Counted from the first letter of the stretch, positions 8,490 to 18,545 are shown. The stretch: DNA of 64,000 bases from Leeia speluncae (GCF_020564625.1 NZ_JAJBZT010000002.1:451141-515140), one strand, 5' to 3'. Numbers and translations are program-made. Notes: a model not told the origin generated them from the sequence alone.

Positions 8490-9890
8490 ATGAAATCACA
8501 GATCAGCTTTTGGATGACCCAATTAGATGAGCCACTAACCCCACGCGCAACGCTCACGAGCGACATCACGGCTGATGTCGTGATTATTGGCGCGGGTTAC
8601 ACCGGCTTGTGGACAGCGTACTACCTAAAGCAGCAATCTCCGGATTTAAAAGTGGTGATGGTTGAAGCTGAAGTCGCTGGCTTTGGTGCTTCTGGACGAA
8701 ATGGTGGCTGGGTGATTGGCGGCTTACTGGGTGAAGAACGCATTTTGGCCAAACTAGGCGCAGATGCCCGCGCCGATATGCACCATATTCTGCAAGGTCT
8801 GCCCGATGAAGTGGGCCGTGTGATTCAAAAGGAAAACATCGCCTGTGATTTCCGTAAAGGCGGTGTGATTTATGCGGCGGCTCGTTATCCAGAACAAGAG
8901 AAACGCATGCGCAGTTGGTTAGCCAACCTGCATTCCCTCGGTTATACCGAAGCCGATTATTACTGGCTAAACCCTTCCGAACTCGCCGAACAATTAATCG
9001 TCGACCGAGCATATGGCGCGGTTTTCTCCCCCAATTTGGCGACCATCCAACCTGCAAAGCTAGTGCGTGCACTCGCCCGTGTCGTGGAAGCACTGGGGGT
9101 ACCGATTTATGAAAAATCCCCCGTCACCGATTGGCAACCGGGCGTGGTGACCACACCGCAAGCCAAAGTGACCGCCGATTGGGTTGTGCCTGCCATTGAA
9201 GGCTATGCCGCTACCCTTGCACCGTTTGATCGTTACCAATTACCGGTACAAAGCTTAATGATTGCAACCGAGCCACTCTCTGCCAGCGTGTGGGATCAGA
9301 TTGGTTTAAACCGTGGGCAGGCTTTTTCGGAAAGTAGCCGACAAGTAACCTATGGCCAACGCTCGGCAGACGACCGGATGATTTTTGGTGCGCGCGGCGG
9401 GTATCAGTTTGGCGGAAAATTGCGCACCGATTTTCATCTAACCACCGCAGAAACTGAGCTTCGCCAATACCTGATGGGCGAAATGTTCCCTGTACTGAAA
9501 AAAGCCAATATCACCCACCGTTGGGGCGGAAATTTAGGCATGGCCCGCCGCTTTATGCCGCACATGTTGTTAGATAGACAGCACCAGCTGGCCTTGTCTG
9601 GTGGATATGGTGGTGAAGGCGTGGCGGCGACCAACTTGGGTGGCCGCACCTTGGCCGATCTGATTTTAGGCAAACAAACCAACTTAACTCGCCAACCGTG
9701 GGTGAGAAAAGAAGGTAGCGTGTATCGACTATCGCGTTGGGAACCAGAACCCCTGCGCTGGCTGGGCTACAACAGCATTATTCGTAGCTTTGTGCATGAA
9801 GATCAAACCCTCGCTAACCCACATGCACCTGCTTGGCGACGCAAATTGGCCTTGGCCATTGCCGGAAAAATGGAAAGCCTAATGTGTTAA
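8490..9890 (+). CDS. FAD-dependent oxidoreductase, gamma-glutamylputrescine oxidase type (DAO family)
   Basis: The Rossmann motif VVIIGAGYTGLWTAYYL lies near the N-terminus, followed by EAEVAGFGASGRNGGW, typical of PuuB-like amine oxidases. Near the end is a second FAD contact (LSGGYGGEGVAATNLGGRTLADLI). Expected chemistry is oxidative deamination of a (glutamylated) amine to aldehyde, ammonia and H2O2. The frame opens at ATG 8466, but ATG 8490 has AGGA at a good distance and gives the usual N-terminus. The downstream cupin gene is a frequent partner. Confidence 0.8.
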   Translation: MKSQISFWMTQLDEPLTPRATLTSDITADVVIIGAGYTGLWTAYYLKQQSPDLKVVMVEAEVAGFGASGRNGGWVIGGLLGEERILAKLGADARADMHHILQGLPDEVGRVIQKENIACDFRKGGVIYAAARYPEQEKRMRSWLANLHSLGYTEADYYWLNPSELAEQLIVDRAYGAVFSPNLATIQPAKLVRALARVVEALGVPIYEKSPVTDWQPGVVTTPQAKVTADWVVPAIEGYAATLAPFDRYQLPVQSLMIATEPLSASVWDQIGLNRGQAFSESSRQVTYGQRSADDRMIFGARGGYQFGGKLRTDFHLTTAETELRQYLMGEMFPVLKKANITHRWGGNLGMARRFMPHMLLDRQHQLALSGGYGGEGVAATNLGGRTLADLILGKQTNLTRQPWVRKEGSVYRLSRWEPEPLRWLGYNSIIRSFVHEDQTLANPHAPAWRRKLALAIAGKMESLMC

Positions 9891-9935
9891 GGCAAGTTGG
9901 CCAGCACTAGATGCAACCACTATTTGATGATGTGC

Positions 9936-9971
9936 ATTGAAAAACTAATTGAAAAACCAATTGAAAAACTG
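9936..9971 (+). repeat. three tandem 12-bp repeats
   Basis: The unit ATTGAAAAACYR is repeated three times head to tail (starts 9936, 9948, 9960), ending 17 bp before the cupin start codon. It could be a regulatory repeat or simple slippage product. Confidence 0.6.
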
Positions 9972-9988
9972 AATTTAGGAAAACATGT

Positions 9989-10336
9989 ATGAGCCAAATT
10001 ACCCATTTCAAAGCAACAGCCACTCTAGATTTACCAGAAACGGCGCAAGTAGCAGTACCATTGGGTGAGGTTGTTTCTACAGTAGCCACCCAATCGGTAG
10101 AAAGGTCTGATGGCGTAGAAACTGGCGTTTGGTCTTGCACGCCAGGCCGCTGGGTGCGTCAGATCATGCAGCAAGAGTTTTGCCACTTTATTGAAGGTAG
10201 CTGCACCTTTACCCCTGAAGGCGGCGAACCAATTGAAATTAAAGCCGGAGACGCACTCATGTTCCCTGCCAATTGCAAAGGCGTGTGGGATATTCACACC
10301 CCTGTTCGCAAAAGCTATGTGCTTATCTTTAAGTAA
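9989..10336 (+). CDS. cupin-domain protein (DUF861/Cupin_3 type)
   Basis: A 115-residue single-domain cupin. FCHFIEGSCTFTPEGG and the IKAGDALMFPANCKGVWDIH motif mark the two cupin strands. Such proteins often accompany PuuB-like oxidases in polyamine breakdown operons, which fits its place 98 bp behind the oxidase. The SD sequence AGGA lies 9 bp upstream of the ATG. The true reaction is unknown. Confidence 0.8.
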   Translation: MSQITHFKATATLDLPETAQVAVPLGEVVSTVATQSVERSDGVETGVWSCTPGRWVRQIMQQEFCHFIEGSCTFTPEGGEPIEIKAGDALMFPANCKGVWDIHTPVRKSYVLIFK

Positions 10337-10372
10337 TTTTCCTGATAAACACCACAAATTGTCAGTATTTGG

Positions 10373-10393
10373 CTAACGGGATTGACCCGTTAG
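10373..10393 (+). terminator. hairpin after cupin gene
   Basis: CTAACGGG and CCCGTTAG form a perfect 8-bp stem with a 5-base loop, 36 bp after the cupin stop. The U-tract is poor, so it is a candidate terminator only. Confidence 0.45.
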
Positions 10394-10429
10394 TCAATCC
10401 GTTTTACCCTCGGCACTCTTGAAAATAGT

Positions 10430-10729
10430 TTGCCAAACATGCCAACCTCTATTTTTGCCAGAGTCGCGTTTTTAGCAATGTCCGTCTTTTGGACTGCGAG
10501 TGGCTGGTACTTTTTGTGGGCAGGACAACTACAGCATTGCATTAGCCGTTGTCACTCCATCATTGTGATTGAAGGCCCATCAGTCTTTTTAGTTTCCTTC
10601 ATTTTTTTGATGCTGGGGTTTATTGCTGCGCTTGTTTTTATTCGTAGCTTCACCCAAAACTTAATCCTACAAGTCTTTACTGGCGTTGCCACCCTAGGTC
10701 TACCCCTCCTCTATTGGTTATTTCGCTGA
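10430..10729 (+). CDS. small membrane protein of unknown function
   Basis: 99 residues (or 96 from ATG 10439) with three hydrophobic helices: FLAMSVFWTASGWYFLWAG, VFLVSFIFLMLGFIAALVFI and a C-terminal TGVATLGLPLLYWLF. No family recognised. It stands alone between the cupin and alcohol dehydrogenase genes. Confidence 0.55.
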   Translation: MPNMPTSIFARVAFLAMSVFWTASGWYFLWAGQLQHCISRCHSIIVIEGPSVFLVSFIFLMLGFIAALVFIRSFTQNLILQVFTGVATLGLPLLYWLFR

Positions 10730-10789
10730 TCTAACCCGTTTAGCCATTCCCGTTTCTTCACTTTATTTAACACACTAAGTAATTATTCT

Positions 10790-10803
10790 TTGATCTAGAT
10801 CGA
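10790..10803 (+). promoter_or_regulatory. FNR/ANR-like box upstream of the alcohol dehydrogenase
   Basis: TTGATCTAGATCGA matches the FNR consensus TTGAT-N4-ATCAA at all but one base. It lies about 70 bp before the dehydrogenase start codon. Oxygen-dependent control would suit a fermentative dehydrogenase; this is inferred from one site only. Confidence 0.4.
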
Positions 10804-10874
10804 TATGACATCGAATTACTAGGCGTAGAGTGGATTTGTGTCACAAGCCCCTCATACAAATAAGGAGAACAATA

Positions 10875-12026
10875 ATGGCTGCAACTACATTCTTCATCCC
10901 TGCGGTAAACCTAATGGGCGCAGGCTGTCTAGAAGAAGCAATTAAATCTATCCAATCTTTAGGTTTCAAACACGCGCTGATCGTTACCGATGCGGTACTC
11001 AATAAAATTGGCGTGGCAGCACACGTTAGCGGCTTACTAGACAAAGCCGGCGTGAATTCTGTGATTTTTGATGGTGCAAAACCAAACCCAACCGTGGGTA
11101 ACGTAGAAGCTGGTTTGGCGGTGCTAAAAGCCAACCAATGTGATTTCGTGATTTCTTTGGGTGGAGGCTCTCCTCATGATTGCGCCAAAGGCATTGCCCT
11201 GTGCGCAACCAACGGCGGCGCCATTGCTGATTACGAAGGGGTAGATCGTTCTACCAAACCACAATTACCACTCGTCGCGATTAACACCACCGCCGGTACC
11301 GCGAGTGAAATGACCCGCTTCTGCATTATTACGGATGAAGTACGCCACGTAAAAATGGCCATTGTCGATCGTAACACCACCCCGATTTTGTCTGTAAATG
11401 ACCCAGCACTTATGGTAGGCATGCCTGCTGGTTTAACCGCAGCGACCGGGATGGATGCGCTAACCCACGCCGTAGAAGCTTATGTGTCGACAGCCGCGAC
11501 CCCGATTACAGATGCGTGTGCGCTACAGGCCATCGAACTGATTAGTGGTTTTCTACGTCGTGCGGTGAAACAAGGCGACGATATGGAAGCGCGTGAGCAA
11601 ATGGCTTACGCACAGTTCTTGGCAGGGATGGCGTTTAACAATGCATCCCTTGGCTTCGTACATGCCATGGCTCACCAATTGGGTGGATTCTATGATCTAC
11701 CACACGGTGTATGTAATGCCGTGCTATTACCGCATGTACAAGCATTTAATGCAGAAACGTCAGCCCCACGTTTAGCGCGTGTCGGCAAAGCATTGGGGGT
11801 GAATGTTGATGGGCTCACGGCGGAAGCCGGTGCACAAGCTGCCATTGCAGCAATTCGCCAATTAGCGGCAGATGTCGGTATCCCTGCTGGTTTAACTGCG
11901 CTGAATGTAAAAGTGGAAGATATCCCTGTACTAGCCACAAACGCACTAAAAGACGCCTGCGGTTTAACCAATCCACGTCGTGCAACGCAAGCAGATATTG
12001 AGGCGATTTTCCAAACCGCGATGTAA
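10875..12026 (+). CDS. iron-containing alcohol dehydrogenase (group III)
   Basis: A 383-residue Fe-ADH. Visible: NAD-binding [29 protein letters not shown], and the metal-binding region [12 protein letters not shown] ... [27 protein letters not shown] with the conserved Asp and three His. Closest in form to YiaY/AdhB-type enzymes that interconvert primary alcohols or propanediol with aldehydes using NAD(H). The start is set at ATG 10875, preceded by AAGGAG; the frame also extends upstream to 10830. A strong terminator follows, so it is monocistronic. Confidence 0.9.
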   Translation: MAATTFFIPAVNLMGAGCLEEAIKSIQSLGFKHALIVTDAVLNKIGVAAHVSGLLDKAGVNSVIFDGAKPNPTVGNVEAGLAVLKANQCDFVISLGGGSPHDCAKGIALCATNGGAIADYEGVDRSTKPQLPLVAINTTAGTASEMTRFCIITDEVRHVKMAIVDRNTTPILSVNDPALMVGMPAGLTAATGMDALTHAVEAYVSTAATPITDACALQAIELISGFLRRAVKQGDDMEAREQMAYAQFLAGMAFNNASLGFVHAMAHQLGGFYDLPHGVCNAVLLPHVQAFNAETSAPRLARVGKALGVNVDGLTAEAGAQAAIAAIRQLAADVGIPAGLTALNVKVEDIPVLATNALKDACGLTNPRRATQADIEAIFQTAM

Positions 12027-12075
12027 GCAGTTTGCAAATAACCTTCCCCGCCGGGTGAAGCCCATTCACCCGCTT

Positions 12076-12107
12076 TGCCCCTCCCAATCGAGGGGCATTT
12101 TTCTTTT
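12076..12107 (+). terminator. Rho-independent terminator after the alcohol dehydrogenase
   Basis: An 8-bp stem TGCCCCTC/GAGGGGCA with a 6-base loop, followed by TTTTTCTTTT. Confidence 0.85.
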
Positions 12108-12261
12108 GATCTCCATCTACTGACAACATACGTTTGCTATGATGAAGTAGGTCCGTTCAGCTACCTCAACGTCCCACCTGTTGCATCCCACCTGGTTGCG
12201 TCTGAAATAGTCTCTTTTTCTGCCAACCATTTAGACCCACCCATGGTGATAGGAAAACGCC

Positions 12262-15200
12262 ATGTTAGATCAGTTTTTTGTTACATCCCCGACGCCAAGT
12301 ATTCTGGTTCTGCCGATTAGCTACAATCTATTGATTGTATTGATCTCTGTGGCAGTGGCGATTTGCAGTGCCGTCTTGGGCATGTATACCGTAGGGATTA
12401 GCCAGCACAACCGTTCCTCTTTGCTGACCCAGCAGATAGCCATTTTTGGTGGTTCTTGTTCACTGGGGGTTGGCATTTGGGCGATGCACTTCATCGGCTT
12501 ATTATCGATGGATTTTTGTGCAGAGGTGAGTTATCAACTCGATACAACACTATTGTCTGTGCTTCCCGCCTTTTTCGCTTCTACCATTGCGCTGCATTTA
12601 CTCGCGAAGAAAAACCCAACCCTTACGCAGTTGGTGATTGGGGGCGTATTGATCGGTGCCGGTATTGGCACCATGCACTATGTGGGGATGTCTGCCATTC
12701 AAACCGCCCCGCTTCTCCGCTACGATCCTACTTGGTTTTTTTTATCGCTGGTGATTGCCGTTTCGCTGGCAGTGTTAGCCGTCTGGGTGCGGTTTGATCT
12801 CGTCAATAAGGGACGTATCTCTGCTAAACAATCTATTTGGGTAAGTGGAATCACCCTTGGACTGGCCATTTCTGGCATGCACTATGCCAGCATGTATGGG
12901 GCAAGGTTTATCGGAAAACCCAGTAATATCGATTATCACACCATCGAACATCACTTAGAACTCGCTTTAATTATCGCGTGCGCTGCCCTAATTGTTGGGA
13001 TTGTGATACTTTCAGGCATTGCGCTCTATCGCTCACGCCTAATGAAGCAAGAATTAAGTGATAGAGAACAACAGTACCGTACCCTAATTGCTAATATCCC
13101 GGGAGTTGCTTATCGCTGTGAAGCGGTCGGCGACTGGTTCATGATCTTTGCCAGCGATGCCATTACCCAAGTCACCGGTCACGATAAGCGCCGTTTTATT
13201 AGACGCGATCTATCCATCATCTCGATTATCCACCCGGATGATATTCAAAGAGTTCGCCAAACCGTCAACGACGCCTTAGCCGCTCATCGATCTTACGTAG
13301 TGGAATATCGCATTATTCACGCCAATGGCGGTGAACGCTGGATCTCGGAAAGTGCAAGTGGGGTATATAACGAAAAACACCAACCCATTTGGATTGATGG
13401 CGTCATGATTGATATTACCGAGAGCAAACTTCGCGCAGCTGAACACGAAGGGATTGTGTTCGCCATGCGGCAAGCCCTAGCAGTGGCCGAGTTTGATATG
13501 AATGGCTATTTACTAGATGCCAACGAAAACTTCTTAACCATGATGGGTTACACCCTAGAAGAGCTTCGTCACCGGCATCACCGTATGCTTTGCCACCCAG
13601 GCGAAGCAGAAAGCCAAGGGTATCTCGATTTTTGGCAAGCCTTAAACGATGGACATTTCCAAAGCCGTGAGTTTTGTCGCTTAGCAAAAGATGCGCGCGA
13701 GGTCTGGATTCAGGCTGCTTACAACCCAATTTTGAATAGCGACGGCAAGCCATGGAAAGTGGTGAAATTGGCAATTGATCTATCTCTTCGCAAAGAAATG
13801 GAAAGAGATCTGATTGATGCCAGAGACCGGGCCGAACAAGCATCCGCCGCAAAAGGCATGTTCTTGGCCAACATGAGCCATGAAATCCGTACCCCAATGA
13901 ATGCCATTATTGGGTTTACTGATGTCTTACTACAGAGTGAACTATCTAACACCCAGCGAAGTCAGCTAAATACCGTTAGCCACGCCGCAAAATCCTTACT
14001 CGGCCTACTCAATGATATTTTAGACACCGCCAAACTAGAACGTGGCGCAGTCGAACTAGACCCGGATGATTTCTCGTTATACGACATGTGTAACAATTTA
14101 ATCAGCACCTATGCCTTACAAGCGAATAACAAAGGAATCGCCTTGCACCTTCAGTATGACGATGCAACGCCCCCCTCGATTCATGGTGATGCGCTCAGAA
14201 TTCGGCAAATCATCACCAACTTGCTTGGAAATGCGATTAAATTCACAGAAAAAGGCAGTGTGACCTTATCGGTAAAACACCAACCAGAATACTTTGAATT
14301 TGCCATTACTGATACCGGGATTGGTATTCCAGAAGAACGGTTAGAACGAATTTTTAGCCCATTTACCCAAGCAGATGCCTCCATGGCCAGACGCTTTGGT
14401 GGTACGGGCTTAGGCACAACCATTGCCCATCAGCTGATTACGCTAATGAACGGTACCATTGACGTCACCAGTGAGATGGGCAAAGGTAGTTGCTTTACCA
14501 TCCGCTTGCCTCTACCAGTGGCAAAACAAGGTGCGAGTTGGCATCAGGTTGAAAAAACCCACCTGCCTTGTTTAGGTATTTTGGCTGTAGACGATGTGCC
14601 GGAAAATCTAGAATTACTAAGCCTGCTATTAAGCAAAGATGGTCACCAAGTGACCAAAGCAAGGAATGGGAAAGAAGCGATTGCCCAGTACCAAAAAGGC
14701 AACTTCGACATCATTTTAATGGATGTTCAGATGCCAGAGATGGATGGCCTTACCGCTACCCAGTACATCCGAAAATGGGAAACGTCTATTGGAAGAGAAG
14801 GCATTCCGATTATTGCGCTGACGGCGAGTGTGTTACCCAAAGATAGGCAAGATGCGATTAATGCGGGGATGAATGGTTTTGCGACCAAGCCTATCGATTT
14901 CCCATTACTGCAAAAAGAAATGGCAAAAGTGTTGTCTCTACTCCCGAATGATAAATCGGCAGATAGCACAGTACTTTCTCCTTCTGCAAGCAACACGATT
15001 CAAGTGATTGATTGGGATAGTGCCACGGCACGCTGGGGGGATCGTCAATTGCTGATCAAAATGATTCACAAGTTTTTGGCCGATTACAGCGGTTACTCAC
15101 AAAAAATATTGTCGGCAGCACCAGAAGACCAACCCGCCTTGGCGCACAAAATTAAAGGCGTCGCGACCAATCTTGGTTTACAAGTAGTTGGCAATATCGC

Positions 15201-15540
15201 TGGCGAAATAGAGCACGGCAAACTCAAGGTGGCAGATGGTGTGCTACAACTAGAAGAGGCCATACAAATGGTGCAAAACATTGTGCCCGCGCCAGAAATG
15301 GAAAACACCAGCGCCATTACGCCGCAGATCGATGTAAAAGCATGTCAAGAAAGCCTACTTGCGTTGAAAGCGGCCTGCAAAAAAGCCACCATTGACGATG
15401 CCGCACTCAGCCAATTGCAAAGCCAATTACCAGAAAGTGCCTTACGCACAGTCACCGAATTTTTAGATTGCTTTGAGTTTGACGAGGCAGAAGCAGAGAT
15501 CGACAAACTGCTCGCTACTTGTCTAAAAGCAATCCAGTAG
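12262..15540 (+). CDS. MHYT-PAS hybrid sensor histidine kinase with REC and Hpt domains
   Basis: 1092 residues. An integral-membrane MHYT sensor (residues about 15-250) has three M-H-[FY] motifs, at 75, 138 and 206, which may bind a diatomic gas or copper. Two PAS domains follow (about 270-390 and 395-515), then HisKA with phospho-acceptor His540 in MSHEIRTPMN. The HATPase has NLLGNAIKF, DTGIGIP and GGTGLG boxes; the last is followed by an unusual TTIA where SLAI is common. A receiver domain has Asp821 in LMDVQMPEMDG, and an Hpt domain has His962 (AHKIKGVATNLG). It probably signals through the HD-GYP regulator 25 bp downstream. Confidence 0.9.
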   Translation: MLDQFFVTSPTPSILVLPISYNLLIVLISVAVAICSAVLGMYTVGISQHNRSSLLTQQIAIFGGSCSLGVGIWAMHFIGLLSMDFCAEVSYQLDTTLLSVLPAFFASTIALHLLAKKNPTLTQLVIGGVLIGAGIGTMHYVGMSAIQTAPLLRYDPTWFFLSLVIAVSLAVLAVWVRFDLVNKGRISAKQSIWVSGITLGLAISGMHYASMYGARFIGKPSNIDYHTIEHHLELALIIACAALIVGIVILSGIALYRSRLMKQELSDREQQYRTLIANIPGVAYRCEAVGDWFMIFASDAITQVTGHDKRRFIRRDLSIISIIHPDDIQRVRQTVNDALAAHRSYVVEYRIIHANGGERWISESASGVYNEKHQPIWIDGVMIDITESKLRAAEHEGIVFAMRQALAVAEFDMNGYLLDANENFLTMMGYTLEELRHRHHRMLCHPGEAESQGYLDFWQALNDGHFQSREFCRLAKDAREVWIQAAYNPILNSDGKPWKVVKLAIDLSLRKEMERDLIDARDRAEQASAAKGMFLANMSHEIRTPMNAIIGFTDVLLQSELSNTQRSQLNTVSHAAKSLLGLLNDILDTAKLERGAVELDPDDFSLYDMCNNLISTYALQANNKGIALHLQYDDATPPSIHGDALRIRQIITNLLGNAIKFTEKGSVTLSVKHQPEYFEFAITDTGIGIPEERLERIFSPFTQADASMARRFGGTGLGTTIAHQLITLMNGTIDVTSEMGKGSCFTIRLPLPVAKQGASWHQVEKTHLPCLGILAVDDVPENLELLSLLLSKDGHQVTKARNGKEAIAQYQKGNFDIILMDVQMPEMDGLTATQYIRKWETSIGREGIPIIALTASVLPKDRQDAINAGMNGFATKPIDFPLLQKEMAKVLSLLPNDKSADSTVLSPSASNTIQVIDWDSATARWGDRQLLIKMIHKFLADYSGYSQKILSAAPEDQPALAHKIKGVATNLGLQVVGNIAGEIEHGKLKVADGVLQLEEAIQMVQNIVPAPEMENTSAITPQIDVKACQESLLALKAACKKATIDDAALSQLQSQLPESALRTVTEFLDCFEFDEAEAEIDKLLATCLKAIQ

Positions 15541-15565
15541 CCCCCAATTTGCAGAAAGTAATACG

Positions 15566-16552
15566 ATGAATGAAACCGTCCAACCCACCTTGTTACTGGT
15601 CGATGATGAGCCCGCCAACTTGCAAGTGTTGCGACACATCTTGCAAGATCAGTATCAACTAAAGTTTGCGCGGGATGGTGAAAAAGCCATTGCCATCGCC
15701 ACCAATGATTTACCCGATCTCATTTTGTTAGACGTCATGATGCCAGGAATGACCGGGCTAGAAGTATGTAAAACGCTCAAATCGAATCTACGTACTGCCC
15801 ATATTCCCATTATTTTTGTGACAGCGCTCACCGATACCGCCAACGAAGCGCAAGGCTTTGAAAGTGGCGCGGTAGACTACATCACCAAACCCGTCAGCCC
15901 ACCGATTGTGCAAGCACGGGTCAAAAACCACCTATCGCTCGTACACATCGAAACCCTAAAAGAAACGCGCTTACAAATTATTCAGCGCCTAGGCCGAGCG
16001 GCCGAGTTTAAAGATAACGAAACCGGTATGCACGTCATCCGGATGAGTTACTTTGCCAAAGAATTAGCCCTTGCGGCAGGCTGTAGCCAACAATACGCTG
16101 ATGAATTACTCGATGCCGCCCCAATGCACGATATTGGCAAAATCGGGATCCCCGATGCCATTTTGCAAAAACCAGGCAAGCTTGATCCTACAGAATGGCA
16201 GATTATGCAAACCCACGTGGATATTGGCGCCACGATTTTAGGGGATGACACGTCTTCACTGCTACAAACCGCCAGCACCATTGCTAAATATCACCATGAA
16301 CGTTGGGATGGCAACGGCTACCCGCATCAATTGAAAGGGGAAGACATCCCCTTATCTGCCAGAATCGTTGCCATTGCCGATGTATTTGATGCACTGACCA
16401 GCGTGCGCCCCTATAAAGGTGCTTGGACAGTAGATGAAGCACTAAGCCACATTCAAACAGAAGCCGGTAAGCACTTTGACCCGGCACTAGTTAGCCTCTT
16501 TATTGAGCTAAAACCAAAGCTCATCGCCATTCGAGCGAAATGGGCAGACTAA
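15566..16552 (+). CDS. response regulator with HD-GYP c-di-GMP phosphodiesterase domain (RpfG type)
   Basis: Receiver domain (1-125) with Asp56 in LLDVMMPGMTG, and an HD-GYP domain (about 140-328). The HD pair lies at 188-189 (MHDIGKIGIPD), followed by HHERWDGNGYP with G-Y-P at 251-253. The catalytic residues are intact, so it should hydrolyse c-di-GMP. It forms an operon with the upstream hybrid kinase, its likely phosphate donor through the Hpt domain. Confidence 0.92.
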   Translation: MNETVQPTLLLVDDEPANLQVLRHILQDQYQLKFARDGEKAIAIATNDLPDLILLDVMMPGMTGLEVCKTLKSNLRTAHIPIIFVTALTDTANEAQGFESGAVDYITKPVSPPIVQARVKNHLSLVHIETLKETRLQIIQRLGRAAEFKDNETGMHVIRMSYFAKELALAAGCSQQYADELLDAAPMHDIGKIGIPDAILQKPGKLDPTEWQIMQTHVDIGATILGDDTSSLLQTASTIAKYHHERWDGNGYPHQLKGEDIPLSARIVAIADVFDALTSVRPYKGAWTVDEALSHIQTEAGKHFDPALVSLFIELKPKLIAIRAKWAD

Positions 16553-16586
16553 TTTAACAATTGTTTGCTAAGAAATGTTAAGACTT

Positions 16587-16662
16587 GGTTAGCAACCTGC
16601 AAAACTGCTGCTATGCTGAAAATAGGATCACATAGCCCTGCAAGCGGTAATGGTTGCTAACC
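16587..16662. repeat. long-range inverted repeat
   Basis: GGTTAGCAACC (16587-16597) and its exact reverse complement (16652-16662) are 54 bp apart, in the gap after the HD-GYP gene. It may form a stem-loop or be a two-site operator. Role unknown. Confidence 0.4.
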
Positions 16663-16740
16663 TTCAACGCTAGCTACCCCCTCATATTTTGCGCCATACG
16701 GTCTATCGAGTCCAATCGTGTTGCAACTGGATGTACGACC

Positions 16741-16887
16741 ATGAAATCAAAAAGAACCCTATCAACCAACAAACTGACGTGGCTATTGTTGGCCATTTGG
16801 CTCATGTATTCGATGGTCGCCTTATATTGGTTTCATCGACAAAACCCTGTGTTTGGGGCAATTTGTCGTGCATTCACGAATGAGTAA
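16741..16887 (+). CDS. possible small membrane protein
   Basis: A 48-residue frame with a basic start (MKSKRTLSTNK) and one hydrophobic helix (LTWLLLAIWLMYSMVALYWF). The ribosome site is weak (GGATG 7 bp upstream) and no family is known. The topology (basic N-terminus, one helix) is plausible for a real small membrane protein, but it may be a chance ORF. Confidence 0.35.
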   Translation: MKSKRTLSTNKLTWLLLAIWLMYSMVALYWFHRQNPVFGAICRAFTNE

Positions 16888-16894
16888 CCTTGGT

Positions 16895-16923
16895 ACGGTA
16901 TATCTCCCTCTCTTATATACCGT
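16895..16923 (+). promoter_or_regulatory. inverted repeat upstream of chemotaxis receptor
   Basis: ACGGTATAT and ATATACCGT, 9-bp perfect arms with an 11-base pyrimidine-rich loop, 38 bp before the receptor start. Could be an operator or weak terminator. Confidence 0.4.
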
Positions 16924-16961
16924 GCTATTTAATTAACTAACCGCCGTAGAGTGAGTACGTA

Positions 16962-18461
16962 ATGAGCAACCAAAACGAAGAAGCCATATTAGCCCCCGTC
17001 CGACAACAGGCCGAACGCATCATGCACATTACCCTAGGGGTTTTATTCCTCTGTGGATTAATTGTCGGTGGTGTCACCAATTCGTGGGCCATTGCTTTTG
17101 GGATTGGCTTACCTGCATTACTTATTCCGCTCCTCATCAGCAAACTAAACCCGGGTAGCCTCGCTTCTCGGTTAGCGATTGCTGCGGCGTTTATGATTTT
17201 CTCTGGGCAGTTTATTCAGCAAAGCCAAGGGATGAGTGAAGCGCACTTCATCATCTTTGTACTATTGGCTTTCTTACTCTACTTCCGCGATTGGAAACCC
17301 ATCGTCGCTGCAGCGGCAGTGATTGCTGTGCATCATTTGGCCTTTAATCAGCTGCAAGCCGCTAACACCGGGATCATTGTTTTTAATGCAGGAAGTAGTT
17401 TCCATATTGTGCTTCTACATGCATTGTTCGTGGTGTTTGAAACGGCCGTGCTGGTCTACATGGCGGTTCGCCAACGTAATGAAGCCATCGAAGCAGCGCT
17501 CGTCGGTAGTATTGCCAAAGAAGTGGCCGCAGGAAACCTACGCATCAGTAGTAATGTGTCTGCAGAACAATATCCGCTGTTGCAATCGATTCTGGATATG
17601 CAGAAGCAACTTAGTACCACGTTTGCAGCCATTAAGCATCAATCGGTTACCGTCAACCACACCATGACCGAACTCAGCAGTCATTCGCAAATTGTTAGCC
17701 AAAACATGGAAAAACAAACCCATGCCGCAAACAATATGCACATGAGCATTCATACCCTCACCGATACCGTCAGCCATCTGGCCGATGAAGCAGCTAACGC
17801 CAGCACACGCGCACAACATTCTGGCCAAGCCGCCGTAGAAGGTGCAAATGTGGTCAAGGCAGCGGTCAATGAAATGGGCAGCATTGCGGAAACCATTCGT
17901 AACTCAGCGCAAAACGTCGAGCGCCTCGGTGCACAATCCGATCGCGTGGTACAAGTGGTTGGGCTAATTAAAGAAATTGCCGATCAAACCAATTTGCTTG
18001 CACTCAATGCAGCCATCGAAGCCGCCCGGGCCGGTGAACAAGGCAGAGGTTTCGCGGTGGTTGCAGATGAAGTGCGTAAACTAGCCGAACGTACCGGGCA
18101 AGCCACCCAAGACATCGGCGGCATGATGAAGGAAATTCTAGATAGTAAAACCGCGACACTTAGCTCCATTGATGAAGCGGTCAACCGGGTAGACAGAGGC
18201 GTAGAACTCGCTACCCAAGCCGGGCAATCTATCGATGCCATTACCACCTCTGCACAAGAAGTAGGCAATATCATCGCCGGCATTTCTACTACCTTAAGAG
18301 ACCAAAATCAGGTCACCCAGCAAATTGCCCATCAGGTAGAAACCGTCGCCTCAATGGCCAACCAAAGTAATGCGGCAGTGAATAGCAACCTCGCACTCGG
18401 AATGGAACTAGAACGCGTCTCGACTCATTTGTCCGAAGCGGTTTCTCGTTTTAAAGTGTAA
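16962..18461 (+). CDS. methyl-accepting chemotaxis protein with multi-helix membrane sensor
   Basis: 499 residues. The N-terminal 170 residues contain about six membrane helices with almost no periplasmic domain, so the signal is probably sensed in or at the membrane. No HAMP domain is apparent. The C-terminal signalling domain has the hairpin tip EIADQTNLLALNAAIEAARAGEQGRGFAVVADEVRKLAERT (near residue 340) that contacts CheA/CheW. It stands alone and ends just before a bidirectional terminator. Confidence 0.9.
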   Translation: MSNQNEEAILAPVRQQAERIMHITLGVLFLCGLIVGGVTNSWAIAFGIGLPALLIPLLISKLNPGSLASRLAIAAAFMIFSGQFIQQSQGMSEAHFIIFVLLAFLLYFRDWKPIVAAAAVIAVHHLAFNQLQAANTGIIVFNAGSSFHIVLLHALFVVFETAVLVYMAVRQRNEAIEAALVGSIAKEVAAGNLRISSNVSAEQYPLLQSILDMQKQLSTTFAAIKHQSVTVNHTMTELSSHSQIVSQNMEKQTHAANNMHMSIHTLTDTVSHLADEAANASTRAQHSGQAAVEGANVVKAAVNEMGSIAETIRNSAQNVERLGAQSDRVVQVVGLIKEIADQTNLLALNAAIEAARAGEQGRGFAVVADEVRKLAERTGQATQDIGGMMKEILDSKTATLSSIDEAVNRVDRGVELATQAGQSIDAITTSAQEVGNIIAGISTTLRDQNQVTQQIAHQVETVASMANQSNAAVNSNLALGMELERVSTHLSEAVSRFKV

Positions 18462-18510
18462 TGATTGGCCAAATTGCTAATTGACTAATTGACCAAATGG
18501 CAGCCGAAAA

Positions 18511-18545
18511 AACGCCCCGTGTAGCCTCAAACTACATGGGGCGTT
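18511..18545. terminator. bidirectional terminator between receptor and nadV
   Basis: 14-bp arms (AACGCCCCGTGTAG and CTACATGGGGCGTT, one G-T pair) around a 7-base loop, preceded by an A-run. It sits between convergent genes and its right arm overlaps the adjacent parS site by three bases. Confidence 0.8.

Noticed and set aside
10373..10393. attachment site or mobile element end near the cupin gene
   Set aside because: Only a simple hairpin; no direct repeat or integrase nearby.
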